From the NCBI RefSeq assembly GCF_025971945.1, contig NZ_JAPDHW010000006.1, forward strand, positions 1 through 64,000: 64,000 bases of DNA, in the 5' to 3' direction. Source of the DNA: Chryseobacterium kimseyorum. GTDB taxonomy: Bacteria > Bacteroidota > Bacteroidia > Flavobacteriales > Weeksellaceae. Positions 46,175-54,884 of this stretch are shown one piece after another. The translations under genes and the position numbers were made by a program. The notes beneath the pieces were generated by a model. The model saw only the letters and a program-made list of their open reading frames with translations, was not told where the DNA came from and did no database searches. How positions within the stretch are numbered: position 1 is the stretch's first letter; every line of letters begins with the position of its first letter.

Positions 46175-48310
46175 TTAAGGCATCTTTTTAAAACCTTCCG
46201 CTTTTATTTTCCAGCTTCCGTCTTTCGGGAAACCAGGATATTGTCCGGTAGAGCTGTCCCAACCTTCCAGCATCATCGCGACGGTTGTCAAAACACCGCC
46301 GTTTCCGGGAAGATAAATTCTAAGACGCTTGTCCTGGAAATTATGTCCGTTTTTCAGATAGGTATTGGTTTGAATGTTCATAAACAAAGCGTCCAAAGCT
46401 TTATTTGGAAGTCCAAGTCTTGCTGCGTTCATCGCGGTCATTGGGAAATCCCAACCCCACGTATGTTCCCAGTTCCATCTTTCCCAAACGATATCTAGGG
46501 TGTTTTTCATTATTTTTTTATCCAGTTTCGGAGATTCGGGAACCATTCCCAATGCGCCCAAAACCGCAGGGTGGTCGGTCATCCATTTTGGAAATGTGAA
46601 AGAATCTTTTGCCGATTCTGTCGATAAATAAACACCATCCTGAACCGGAAGCGGAGCCAGTTTATTAATCACATCATCCCATTTTTTATCTCTCGGCTGA
46701 CCCAATCTTACTTTCCATTCTTGAGCGATTTTCAGCGACCAATCCCAATACGCCACTTCGTAAGTAGGGTTGTAAGTATCTTTCGCCGGGAAAACTTCCT
46801 GAGCCGGAATTACGCCTTTTCCCAAGTTGTAACGGTTTTTTTCTTTGTCATAAGTTGCAAAATCAGCCATAAAATCAGCCGTTGCAAAAATCAAATCTTT
46901 ATATTTTTCAAGAACTTTTTTATCCTTGCTGTTGCGGTACAAAAGTTCGGTCATATAAATAATGTGCGGTTGCTCCCAAATCAAAAATGCAGCAACAGAA
47001 GACGGACTTTCGTTTCCTTCGTTATCCGACATTTTAATCCAACGAACTCCTTTGTAGCCTTGTCTTTCTGCTAATTTTTTAGCTTTATCAAATGACCTGA
47101 AATAATAATCCAGTTGCTTTTCCAAAATCTCCGGTCTTCCCCAAAGTGCAAAGTGAACACCGTGCCACCAATGCATTTCCGTGTGCGGTTTTCCGTACCA
47201 ACTGTTGAAGGTCAAACCTGTTTCCTGAGGCGGATTGCTCCCACCACACTGAACTTTGGTTAAATATTCTGACAAAACAACTCTTCTTTCCAACTCATTG
47301 GCTCTCGGGTCTGTACTTCCTTCAAAATCAACGGCAGCACCGCTTTCCCAGAATTTTTTCCAGCCAGAAATACTTTCTTTTTCAGCATCAGCGAATAAAG
47401 TTCTGTTTGATTTCGGACTTTTAGCTGAAAACTCAACACTCAACTCAACGGTTTTGTTTTTTGAAGAAGGCTCGTAAACAAAGTAATGTTTTCCGGCCTC
47501 ACGAAGTTTTCCTTCCGTAAAATTCAATTGAGTATAATAATCCGTGCTATGTAATTTGTGCTGAATCAAACCCTGCGTCGACTGAGAAGAAACAATTTTC
47601 GTGGTGTGTTCATTTTTTCTTCCATAAAATGCGGCGTCATCCAAAAACTGTCCCGACGGATGCGGATATTTGGCAAAAACTTTAAGCTTGTCTTTAGCTA
47701 CCAAATCAGATTCAATTTTCACCCCGATTTTATCTGAATTTTGGAAAGAAGCCGTCCATACTTTTACCGGCGTTCCTTCCAGAGAAAATTCACTTGTAAT
47801 AATTCCCGTCCACAAATCAATTTTCTGATTGATGTTGGTTAAATCTGAAATTTTTGCTTTCTGACCATCTTTTTTCGTCAGCTCAATCCCGATATTTCCT
47901 AACTGCAAACGGTGTTGGTTCACACGGAAATATTCAACAGCACCTTTATTTCTTTCCGGTTCTTTGATTTGAACAGAGTACAAAGCTTTTCTACCGTCAT
48001 TATTGAAATCGTAGGGCTTTAAAGTTTCCTCAAATTTATAATTTTCTTTGTTCGGAAAACTGTTCCAGCCCCACTCAGACTGCGTTCCGAGAGAAACACC
48101 GTTTTTATAATATTCAGGAAACGACTGCATTCCGGTGATGTCAACTGTGTAGGCAAACTTTCCGTTTCCAACCGTAAAAGTGGAAAGCGTATCGGCTTTT
48201 GTGTTGACAATATTATGTCGCTGAACGACCTTTTTCCGGTCAATTTTCTGGGCATTCACTGAAGAATATCCCATCAGGAAAATCCCTAGATATATTGTAA
48301 ATTTTTTCAT
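46175..48310 (-). CDS. Exported alpha/alpha-barrel glycosidase-like protein, family uncertain (711 aa)
   Basis: The preferred start is ATG 48310 because it begins with a signal peptide ending in SSVNAQ; an upstream ATG at 48385 would put 25 odd residues before it. An N-terminal beta-sandwich (TFTVGNGKFAYTVDITGMQSF) is followed by an alpha6/alpha6 toroid with LTFNSWYGKPHTEMHWWHGVHFALWGRPEIL, AAFLIWEQPHIIYMTELLY and WERWNWEHTWGWDFPMTAMNAARLG. This resembles GH65/GH95-type barrels but no family can be named. It shares the minus-strand pectin unit with DUF4450 and GH28, so a role on a pectin oligosaccharide is inferred. Confidence 0.75.
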   Translation of the reverse strand: MKKFTIYLGIFLMGYSSVNAQKIDRKKVVQRHNIVNTKADTLSTFTVGNGKFAYTVDITGMQSFPEYYKNGVSLGTQSEWGWNSFPNKENYKFEETLKPYDFNNDGRKALYSVQIKEPERNKGAVEYFRVNQHRLQLGNIGIELTKKDGQKAKISDLTNINQKIDLWTGIITSEFSLEGTPVKVWTASFQNSDKIGVKIESDLVAKDKLKVFAKYPHPSGQFLDDAAFYGRKNEHTTKIVSSQSTQGLIQHKLHSTDYYTQLNFTEGKLREAGKHYFVYEPSSKNKTVELSVEFSAKSPKSNRTLFADAEKESISGWKKFWESGAAVDFEGSTDPRANELERRVVLSEYLTKVQCGGSNPPQETGLTFNSWYGKPHTEMHWWHGVHFALWGRPEILEKQLDYYFRSFDKAKKLAERQGYKGVRWIKMSDNEGNESPSSVAAFLIWEQPHIIYMTELLYRNSKDKKVLEKYKDLIFATADFMADFATYDKEKNRYNLGKGVIPAQEVFPAKDTYNPTYEVAYWDWSLKIAQEWKVRLGQPRDKKWDDVINKLAPLPVQDGVYLSTESAKDSFTFPKWMTDHPAVLGALGMVPESPKLDKKIMKNTLDIVWERWNWEHTWGWDFPMTAMNAARLGLPNKALDALFMNIQTNTYLKNGHNFQDKRLRIYLPGNGGVLTTVAMMLEGWDSSTGQYPGFPKDGSWKIKAEGFKKMP

Positions 48311-48340
48311 TACGCAATTAATTTTATTAGTTGATGATGT

Positions 48341-48484
48341 TTTTAACCGCAAAAGAGACAAAAGATTTTTATCTTTTCTAGACACTCAAAAGTCAGCAAA
48401 ATGACAGTATTTAGATTCAACATTTTGCAAGCTTTTGAATCACTTTTTTTCAATTATTTCTTTTGATGCTTTTGCGGTTAAAAG
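48341..48484. repeat. Inverted pair of dimeric-unit repeats upstream of the glycosidase-like gene
   Basis: TTTTAACCGCAAAAGAGACAAAAG (48341 onward) is mirrored by CTTTTGATGCTTTTGCGGTTAAAAG (48460-48484). Same architecture as at 36593-36770 with CCGC in place of CCAC. Confidence 0.65.
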
Positions 48485-48510
48485 CCTTTTCATTATTTTA
48501 TATTATCTTT

Positions 48511-48566
48511 CACGAATGCACAAATAAAAGTTTTTCTTCCTAAGAAATCATTCGTGCATTCGTGGC
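48511..48566. repeat. Short inverted repeat CACGAATGCAC / GTGCATTCGTG
   Basis: CACGAATGCAC at 48511-48521 pairs with GTGCATTCGTG at 48553-48563, and ATTCGTGC-ATTCGTGG is itself a dimer of an 8-bp unit. It lies just after the DUF4450 stop codon (48575) in the minus direction. Confidence 0.6.
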
Positions 48567-48574
48567 ATTTTCTT

Positions 48575-51500
48575 CTATTTCAAAACAGTCGCACTCATCA
48601 TTCCAATCACCACATCATTGCTCACGGCCGTTAATTTTATTGATTTTAATTCTTTACTCGCATCAATCGGCAAATCCAGAATTGTGGCAGAACCACCATC
48701 CACCTGACGGTCGGTAAATCCTTTGATACTCGAATATTTGCTCAAAGTTCCGCCTTTGTACAATTCTCCCGTTTTCAGTTTTACGCGATACGGAATTTTA
48801 TCATCCGGAATTTCAAACGCGAAATTATCATCAAACAAATCCTGCTCAATCGGCCACCAGTTCGTCGGGTTTTTCAGCTCCAATTCAGTGGTCGAACCGT
48901 CAACGTATTGAACGGTAATCTTTCCGTTCACAATCTGCGACTGCATCGGATTCGTAGTTCCAGCCATCAGAAAATAGATTTTTTTTCCTTTCCCTGAAAT
49001 TGGAATTTCAAGAGCGTCAGAATAATTATCCCACTGACTTACAAACGCTATATTTTTATCCGTTTTATCAACTAAAAATGGAATTCCAAGAAACTCAACT
49101 TTGCCATTTTTTCTTTTGCTCATCAATCCGTTGTCATCGATTTGAGTGGTAATTAGCGGATAACACCAGTTTCCGATTCCCTGCCACGGAAGCTGTAAAG
49201 TCGGAACTTCCAATCTTGGCGAAAGATATTTCTGATTGAAAATCTCGGTTACTTTTTCATTGTATTTTGACGCCAAAGAAATATTGTTGAATTGACCTTG
49301 GTTTTCTATTTTCCAGTCTGTAATTTCAATATTCTGTTTGATTCCGTTGTACTCAAGAACGATTGAATTGGTTCCTTTGCTTAAAACATTCGCCGGAATT
49401 TCAATATTTGTATTTTGATTTTTTTGAATCGAAAAAGTTTTGTTTAAACCATTAACAGTCAGTTTTCCACTAATTGGACTGGATGATTTTGATTGAATCT
49501 GAAGTTGTTTATTCACCCACTTTGTCTCCAGAGGAAAACGAATGTCAACATTCACCGGTTGCCACCAGGTTGTTCCGTTTTGCTCGACCTGAATGAAGAA
49601 AGTTCCTTTTCTTTCCTTATTATCTAGTGTGATTGCCTGGTTAACCACCCCGTCTTCTCCCTTCGGTCGAATCCACCCCTCCAGAGGAGGGGAATTTTTA
49701 ATTAATCCTTGTGGGTCGTAGATATTTTTAATTTTCTTTTTTAAATCAAAATTTAACTGAAGATTTTCTGAAATATAATTGACGTAATCGGTTTGTTCAT
49801 TATTCAGTTCTTCTCCGGAATAATTGATTTCAATTTTAAAATCTTTTCCTTTCGGAGTTTCAAACTGAACAAATGGTTGTGAAATCGAATTGGGTTTAAT
49901 CTTCCAATCCACTTTTTTACCATTCACTTTTACCGATTTGATGTTGGAATAATTCACAGGAATTTGCATTTCCAACGCCACCGGATTCTGATATTTTGAT
50001 TTAAATAAATACTCGGTTTTCTTCGAAGTTCTGGTAAACTGATAATCCCAATCCGGAAGTTTCAGCTCGGCAGAATTCCAATCTTTCGGGAAACCGGGTT
50101 TGATGCTGATTTTATTCTCCAGCAAATTCGGATAAACTCCGAAAAGTCCTTCCGTCAAAGTTCTTGATGCCACACCAATCGGGTCGGCAAAATCACGGTA
50201 CAATTCTCCACGGAATGCATCATAATGAGAAAGCTGTTCAAAATTCCCCGGACTGATGCCGTAATACATCGACTCCACCAGATTTCCCTTCCAAAGTTGA
50301 TATGCATCTTCTGTTCTTCCGGCTTGCCAATACGCCAAAGCGGTCTGTAAATTTTCCGCCAAAGCCACATTGTTAATCGACCAATCGTATGGTTGCCAAC
50401 TTGTTGTTGCTAAAGTAAAATAGTCTTTATTATCCGCACCTTTTACCGTAATCGGAATTTTCGGTGTGTGATGATTGATGTACTGTAAGTTTTGATAATC
50501 TTCAAATTCATTTAGAATAAACGCATCAGAAACGTGATAAATTGACCAGATTCCCGGTTTGTCGTGAATAATCTGATTGCCCAAAGCATCTTTATATTCA
50601 GCAAAATAACCTTTGTCTTTTATCCAAAGCTGATTTTTCATTGCTTTTAAAATCGCATCAGCTTCCTGTTCGTAAGGCTGAGGATTTTCGCCAATTATTT
50701 TCGCCAGTTTTGCCATTTCACGGTTGGCTCTGTAATTATAGGCCGAAGTGTGCGTCACTTTTCCACCCGAATATTGCAGGGCATCACTCGCCCAAATTGC
50801 AGCATACGCATCATACAAATCACCACGTTTGAAATTCCGTTTTTCCCAATCTATATGGCGAACCATTGTCGGCCACATTTTTTTCAGGAATTCTTTGTCG
50901 CCGGTGTAATTGAAATGCGAAAACATCTGGTCAAAAAACACCAGATTCATATCGTAATGGTGTGGTTTTGTATTGTCATTCGGATTTCTGGAAATGTATC
51001 CGCTCGAAAAAACAGAAGTTCCCATTTTTTCCTCGTGTCGGGCAAGATGACGCATCGTGTCCATTTCGACAGGTGCAAAATCGGGTTTTAAAACCTGCGA
51101 ATTGGCATAACTTTCAAAATGTTCTTTCGCTCTGTCGTGCCAGTTCAACGCATCGGCTGTGTAAGCACCACGCCACGCATTCAACCGCATTCTCCAGGCA
51201 ACGGCGCCGTGAAGGAAGGTTGGACTTTCCCAAATTCCATCCGCTGCAACGGCTAAATTGGCTCCAAAGTTATTTAAATCCGCATCCGGAGTTTTTAGCT
51301 GAATTCTGCTAGTTAATGTTAAACGGGTTTTATCCGCTTCATTAAAGATGTTTTTCAAATCTTCATCCGAAAAAGTTTTATCCGATTTTCCTTTGGCAAC
51401 CTGAATGTAAACCGGTTGTTTTTGTGAAGAATACGAAGCGTAAACTATCGGAGATTTGTCTGTTTTATTTTGAGTAAATTCAGCCAGTTTTTCCAAAGTC

Positions 51501-52183
51501 TCAGCATCAGTTTGCTGTAAAGAATTAACATTCGAAAAACTTCCATAAACGGTTTGAGTTTCTTTTTTCTTATTTAAATAATTGAGTTGAAACTGATTTT
51601 TGTTGAGACGAAACTTATTGTTCAAACAATATTCAGGCAACAGGTAAAATCCGGATTCCGGGTCTGCACCGATGTCGCCGTTTCTGCTGAAAGTCGTTCC
51701 GCTCGCACCGCCGTAAACAGCATAGATTTTTGTTGAAGAATCTACATTGACGGTTTCCATTTTTAAAACCATACCTTCTTCTTTAGCCTGTGCCAGAACG
51801 GTCAGTTTTAAAGTTCCTGTTCCAAGAATTGGGTCTTTGATTTCATACAACATCGTTCCCGGTCGGTAACGTGTTTCAATTTTATCAGCCTGAATTAATT
51901 TCTTAATCGAATTTCCTTTCTGAATAACGAACTGAAGATTCCCGCCCATTCCCGGAAGATACAGTGCAAATTCAGGCAAATCTCCCGCCTCAACTCTCGA
52001 AGCACGGTTATCACCATACAAAGCACGGTTGAATCTGTACTTACCGTTGACCAGTAAAAAATCGCCTTTATCTTCTTTGTAATGCAGTTCGCGCTCATTA
52101 TTCTGCCAGTGTTTCGACTGGGAATAGGAGAGTGAGAATGCCGACAAAACAATCAGTCCGGCGAAAATGGTTTTTCTTCGCAT
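48575..52183 (-). CDS. Very large exported DUF4450-type protein, likely carbohydrate-active (1202 aa)
   Basis: Signal peptide ends near LSYSQ. The N-terminal sandwich (YRFNRALYGDNRASRVEAGDLPEFALYLPGMGGN) fits DUF4450, followed by an alpha6/alpha6 barrel (FLHGAVAWRMRLNAWRGAY, GYISRNPND, PHHYDMNLVFFDQMFSHF, TTSWQPYDWSINN) and several C-terminal beta domains. Starts 1 bp after the GH28 stop, so the two are translationally coupled. Residues about 829-848 (coded by 49640-49699) form a Pro/Gly-rich patch from a repeat-like DNA element. The reaction is unknown; an exo-acting glycosidase is the best guess. Confidence 0.8.
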   Translation of the reverse strand: MRRKTIFAGLIVLSAFSLSYSQSKHWQNNERELHYKEDKGDFLLVNGKYRFNRALYGDNRASRVEAGDLPEFALYLPGMGGNLQFVIQKGNSIKKLIQADKIETRYRPGTMLYEIKDPILGTGTLKLTVLAQAKEEGMVLKMETVNVDSSTKIYAVYGGASGTTFSRNGDIGADPESGFYLLPEYCLNNKFRLNKNQFQLNYLNKKKETQTVYGSFSNVNSLQQTDAETLEKLAEFTQNKTDKSPIVYASYSSQKQPVYIQVAKGKSDKTFSDEDLKNIFNEADKTRLTLTSRIQLKTPDADLNNFGANLAVAADGIWESPTFLHGAVAWRMRLNAWRGAYTADALNWHDRAKEHFESYANSQVLKPDFAPVEMDTMRHLARHEEKMGTSVFSSGYISRNPNDNTKPHHYDMNLVFFDQMFSHFNYTGDKEFLKKMWPTMVRHIDWEKRNFKRGDLYDAYAAIWASDALQYSGGKVTHTSAYNYRANREMAKLAKIIGENPQPYEQEADAILKAMKNQLWIKDKGYFAEYKDALGNQIIHDKPGIWSIYHVSDAFILNEFEDYQNLQYINHHTPKIPITVKGADNKDYFTLATTSWQPYDWSINNVALAENLQTALAYWQAGRTEDAYQLWKGNLVESMYYGISPGNFEQLSHYDAFRGELYRDFADPIGVASRTLTEGLFGVYPNLLENKISIKPGFPKDWNSAELKLPDWDYQFTRTSKKTEYLFKSKYQNPVALEMQIPVNYSNIKSVKVNGKKVDWKIKPNSISQPFVQFETPKGKDFKIEINYSGEELNNEQTDYVNYISENLQLNFDLKKKIKNIYDPQGLIKNSPPLEGWIRPKGEDGVVNQAITLDNKERKGTFFIQVEQNGTTWWQPVNVDIRFPLETKWVNKQLQIQSKSSSPISGKLTVNGLNKTFSIQKNQNTNIEIPANVLSKGTNSIVLEYNGIKQNIEITDWKIENQGQFNNISLASKYNEKVTEIFNQKYLSPRLEVPTLQLPWQGIGNWCYPLITTQIDDNGLMSKRKNGKVEFLGIPFLVDKTDKNIAFVSQWDNYSDALEIPISGKGKKIYFLMAGTTNPMQSQIVNGKITVQYVDGSTTELELKNPTNWWPIEQDLFDDNFAFEIPDDKIPYRVKLKTGELYKGGTLSKYSSIKGFTDRQVDGGSATILDLPIDASKELKSIKLTAVSNDVVIGMMSATVLK
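49640..49699 (-). repeat. Palindromic repeat-like element inside the DUF4450 coding sequence
   Basis: TTAACCACCCCGTC, then TTCTCCCTTCGGTCGAA, then CCACCCCTCCAGAGGAGGGG (perfect 7-bp arms CCCCTCC / GGAGGGG around AGA at 49677-49693), then AATT. This is the layout of dispersed intergenic repeats that I recall from flavobacterial genomes, yet it is read through in frame. GC is clearly above the flanking code. Confidence 0.6.
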
Positions 52184-52184
52184 T

Positions 52185-53585
52185 TTATGGTTTTAACTCA
52201 GTTAATGGCTGTCCGTTAATGGTTACATTTTTTAAAGTCACATTTTTCAGATAATCTACTTTGTAAGGAATCTGAACACCAACCATTTTTGCATTAATCA
52301 TTGTGAAATCAGTTACTGGCGAAGATTCGTAAGCGTCAGAGAATACGGCATATTTCCCGCCTTTGTCAACGGTTAAATTTTCAACCCAGATATTTCTGAT
52401 GGTCGGAATGTGATTTCCAGGCTTTTCATAATGCATATTGAAACGAACGGCAGCTTCTTTGTAAGCGCCCACTTTTGTTTTGTAGAAAAATACATTTTCT
52501 ATCGTTCCGCCACGGCTTGAGCTTGTTTTAATTCTCAACGCACGGTCAAGATTTTTGCTGTCCATCACGTTTCCTATGGCGTAAATATTTTTTACGCCGC
52601 CCGCAATTTCACTTCCAATCACAACACCGCCGTGACCGTCTTTCATTTCACAGTTTTCGATGATGTGGTTTTCTGCAGGTCTTCCGATATCTCTTCCGTC
52701 CTCGTCTCTTCCGGATTTGATGGCGATACAGTCGTCTCCGGTATCAAAATATGAATCTTTAATCCAGACATTTTTACAGGCTTCAGGGTCGAAACCGTCG
52801 TTGTTTGGTCCGTGGCTGATTACTTTTACTCTTTCAATTAAAACATTTTCACACAAAACCGGATTGAGATTCCACATTGGAGAATTTTTTACCAAAACAT
52901 CCGCCATATAAAAGTTTTTAGACTTGTAAGGCTGAACGAAATTCGGTCTTAAATACCATCCGTCCCCAAAAATTCTTTCTCTTGCAGGCGTTCTGTTGGC
53001 CATATATTCGTGAAGTTTAGCTCTTGCAGGGTTCTGTCTTCCCGGACGCGATGTGTTGTAGCCGTATTTTGTTGCACCACACCAGAACCACCAGTTGTCT
53101 AAATCTGAATTTCCATCCAAAGTTCCTTTTCCGGTCACGGCAATGTTTTCTTCTTCGTAAGCATAAATCAAAGATGAATAATTCATACATTCCATTCCTT
53201 CCCAGCGCGTGAAAACGATAGGGTAGTCGTTGCTGTCTTGACTGAACAGAATCGTTGAACCGTCTGTCAAATGCAGATTTACATTAGATTCAAGATAAAT
53301 CGCACCCGTTAGGAAAATGCCGTTAGGAACAACCACTCTTCCGCCACCTTCAGCACTGCATTTTTCAATTGCTTTTTTGAACGCTTCCGTATTTTTTGTT
53401 TTTCCATCTCCAACTGCTCCGAAATCTGTAATCAGATAGTCTGCTTTTCTGAATTCCGGTTTTTTGATTTGTTTCTTTAAAGCTTTAATTTCTTTTAAAG
53501 GCTGCTTTGCGGAAGTCCACGGTTGATATTGAGCCGAGAGTGATATCGAGACTGATGTAAGCAGTAGAAATACGAGTTTTTTCAT
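52185..53585 (-). CDS. Glycoside hydrolase family 28, exo-polygalacturonase/rhamnogalacturonan hydrolase type (466 aa)
   Basis: Signal peptide ends near LSAQY. A beta-helix with a fully canonical GH28 site: PNNDGFDPE (D263), TGDDCIAIKSG (D284, D285), DGHGGVVIGSE (H318) and RALRIKT (R351, K353). Hydrolyses alpha-linked GalA in pectin; the QFDD-free, exo-like loop RPAENHIIE and locus context favour action on rhamnogalacturonan or galacturonan oligomers. First gene of the minus-strand unit GH28-DUF4450-(glycosidase), with the GCAGGAT motif upstream. Confidence 0.93.
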   Translation of the reverse strand: MKKLVFLLLTSVSISLSAQYQPWTSAKQPLKEIKALKKQIKKPEFRKADYLITDFGAVGDGKTKNTEAFKKAIEKCSAEGGGRVVVPNGIFLTGAIYLESNVNLHLTDGSTILFSQDSNDYPIVFTRWEGMECMNYSSLIYAYEEENIAVTGKGTLDGNSDLDNWWFWCGATKYGYNTSRPGRQNPARAKLHEYMANRTPARERIFGDGWYLRPNFVQPYKSKNFYMADVLVKNSPMWNLNPVLCENVLIERVKVISHGPNNDGFDPEACKNVWIKDSYFDTGDDCIAIKSGRDEDGRDIGRPAENHIIENCEMKDGHGGVVIGSEIAGGVKNIYAIGNVMDSKNLDRALRIKTSSSRGGTIENVFFYKTKVGAYKEAAVRFNMHYEKPGNHIPTIRNIWVENLTVDKGGKYAVFSDAYESSPVTDFTMINAKMVGVQIPYKVDYLKNVTLKNVTINGQPLTELKP

Positions 53586-53633
53586 AATGTCAAACTATAT
53601 AGAAGTTGATAAATTGTCATGTTTAATAATTGC

Positions 53634-53667
53634 AATCTAAAATAATTATGCTGAATGATTATCCTGC
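53634..53667 (-). promoter_or_regulatory. Candidate GCAGGAT operator and -7 box for the minus-strand GH28
   Basis: On the minus strand AGTGCAGGATA is centred on 53661-53667. A TAGATTG box (one base short of TAnnTTTG) ends 28 nt downstream at 53633-53634. This repeats the geometry at susC and rhaEW. Only the promoter-proximal half-site is well conserved. Confidence 0.5.
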
Positions 53668-53709
53668 ACTGTCGGTACCGGAAAAAAAACAAAAATCCAG
53701 CGATAATTG

Positions 53710-53726
53710 TGTAATCGATTGCGCGT
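53710..53726 (-). promoter_or_regulatory. ACGCGCAATCGATTACA motif upstream of the GH28
   Basis: The core CAATCGATT is close to palindromic. It matches 16 of 17 positions of the motif before rhaT (27602-27618). It lies about 43 bp upstream of the GCAGGAT site. Confidence 0.45.
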
Positions 53727-54137
53727 TTTTAAAGTTAACAGAATTTTTTAAAATGGAAAGATTTGGTATTTCAATTTTAGCTTGAATCATTATAATCAGT
53801 TCATCCGCTGATGTTCAAAGGTTTTGAAATTTTGAATGGTTGGTAAAGGTCGTATGAGTATTTTCTTTTCTAATTTTTTAAATCTTACCTGAACAAAGCA
53901 TTTGTGTGATTTCATTTTCAATCCTGTCTGAGAATCGAATTCTGTTTCTACAATATAATCTTTAACACTGGAAATTACCGATAAAAATTCATCACTTCAA
54001 AATGAAAAAAATGTTTGTTACCAAGCTGACTTACAAAAATCAGAATAATGTTGATGTTGAAGTATGCTATTACTCTGATTTTTTGTACAAAATAAAAAGA
54101 CTTAGCAGTTTAAAAATGTTGAGAAAATCTATAAAGT

Positions 54138-54764
54138 CTAATTTTCATTCATTAAAGACTGGAATTTTTCGGTGAAAAGTCCGACATGAAAACCGTCCAT
54201 CAAGGCATGATGCCCATGAATAGAAATATTCATTGTTTTAATACCATCTGAATCGGTCATTTTTCCAAATGAAATTTTCGGGCAGCTATCTGAAATCGAG
54301 AATTTTCTGGCGTGTGAGATTGATGTAAAATTTAACCAGGGAACTGCAGAAAAATGAATTACATTATCACCACCTTTTGCAGGAAGAAGCGTGTTCGACA
54401 ACTTCACCTGTTCGATTTCTTCTTTTGCAGTGTTTCGAAAAATATTTTCATCCGAATGATAATCGATATATGAGAAGCCAAATGTATTATTTGGACGATT
54501 AATTGTTGCAGATGCATGAATAACTTCATAAAGATAAGGTACGTTATCTATAATTCTGTATCTGAAATTTTCAATTTCATTGGCGGCTTTTATTGCTCTG
54601 AATAAATAGTAAAGAAAGAAGGATTGATTTTTTTCTTTTACAAAATGATAAGCTTTTGTACAGTCAATATTTACGGTTGTCCCGAAAAAAGGCTCTTCAA
54701 ACTGAGAGAAAAAAAGATATTGTTCTTTGCGGTCCCATTCGTTAATTTCAATTAATGTTTTCAT
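54138..54764 (-). CDS. cat: Chloramphenicol acetyltransferase, type A (208 aa)
   Basis: A trimeric CAT-fold acyltransferase: the start WDRKEQYLFFSQFEEPFFG, the middle NTFGFSYIDYHSDENIFR, and the C-terminal active-site motif HHALMDG at residues 185-191 followed by FHVG. The length (208) is slightly below the usual 213-220. It would acetylate chloramphenicol with acetyl-CoA; related chromosomal copies in Flavobacteriia may have other natural substrates. Divergent from the Crp/Fnr gene. Confidence 0.88.
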   Translation of the reverse strand: MKTLIEINEWDRKEQYLFFSQFEEPFFGTTVNIDCTKAYHFVKEKNQSFFLYYLFRAIKAANEIENFRYRIIDNVPYLYEVIHASATINRPNNTFGFSYIDYHSDENIFRNTAKEEIEQVKLSNTLLPAKGGDNVIHFSAVPWLNFTSISHARKFSISDSCPKISFGKMTDSDGIKTMNISIHGHHALMDGFHVGLFTEKFQSLMNEN

Positions 54765-54785
54765 TTTATTTTAAATTTATTGTTG

Positions 54786-54817
54786 TTTGAGAAGGTAAAC
54801 TTTTGTTTTTATCTTTG
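54786..54817 (+). promoter_or_regulatory. Bacteroidota-type promoter of the Crp/Fnr gene
   Basis: TTTG at 54786-54789 and TATCTTTG at 54810-54817 are separated by 20 bp, matching the TTTG/TAnnTTTG consensus exactly. GGACA-TT-TGTCC at 54864-54875, in the transcribed leader, is a dyad that could be an autoregulatory operator. Confidence 0.7.
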
Positions 54818-54884
54818 TATGCTTTGTGACGGCAAAATTCTTAAACATAATCATTAATAAAAAGGACATTTGTCCCGACGAAAA

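Larger units (their letters stand above)
53586..54137. other. Regulatory spacer upstream of the minus-strand GH28
   Basis: Holds the GCAGGAT motif (53661-53667) and the ACGCGCAATCGATTACA motif (53710-53726), both on the minus strand. The remainder up to the chloramphenicol acetyltransferase stop contains no recognised gene or strong hairpin. Confidence 0.5.

Noticed and set aside
46241..47477. Several plus-strand frames of 60-117 codons
   Set aside because: They lie antisense within the glycosidase-like gene and show no protein character.
48311..48385. Upstream start of the alpha/alpha-barrel protein
   Set aside because: It would place 25 unrelated residues before an obvious signal peptide and overlaps the repeat at 48341.
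50750..51312. Plus-strand frames inside the DUF4450 gene
   Set aside because: Antisense shadows of a gene with a continuous, recognisable minus-strand product.
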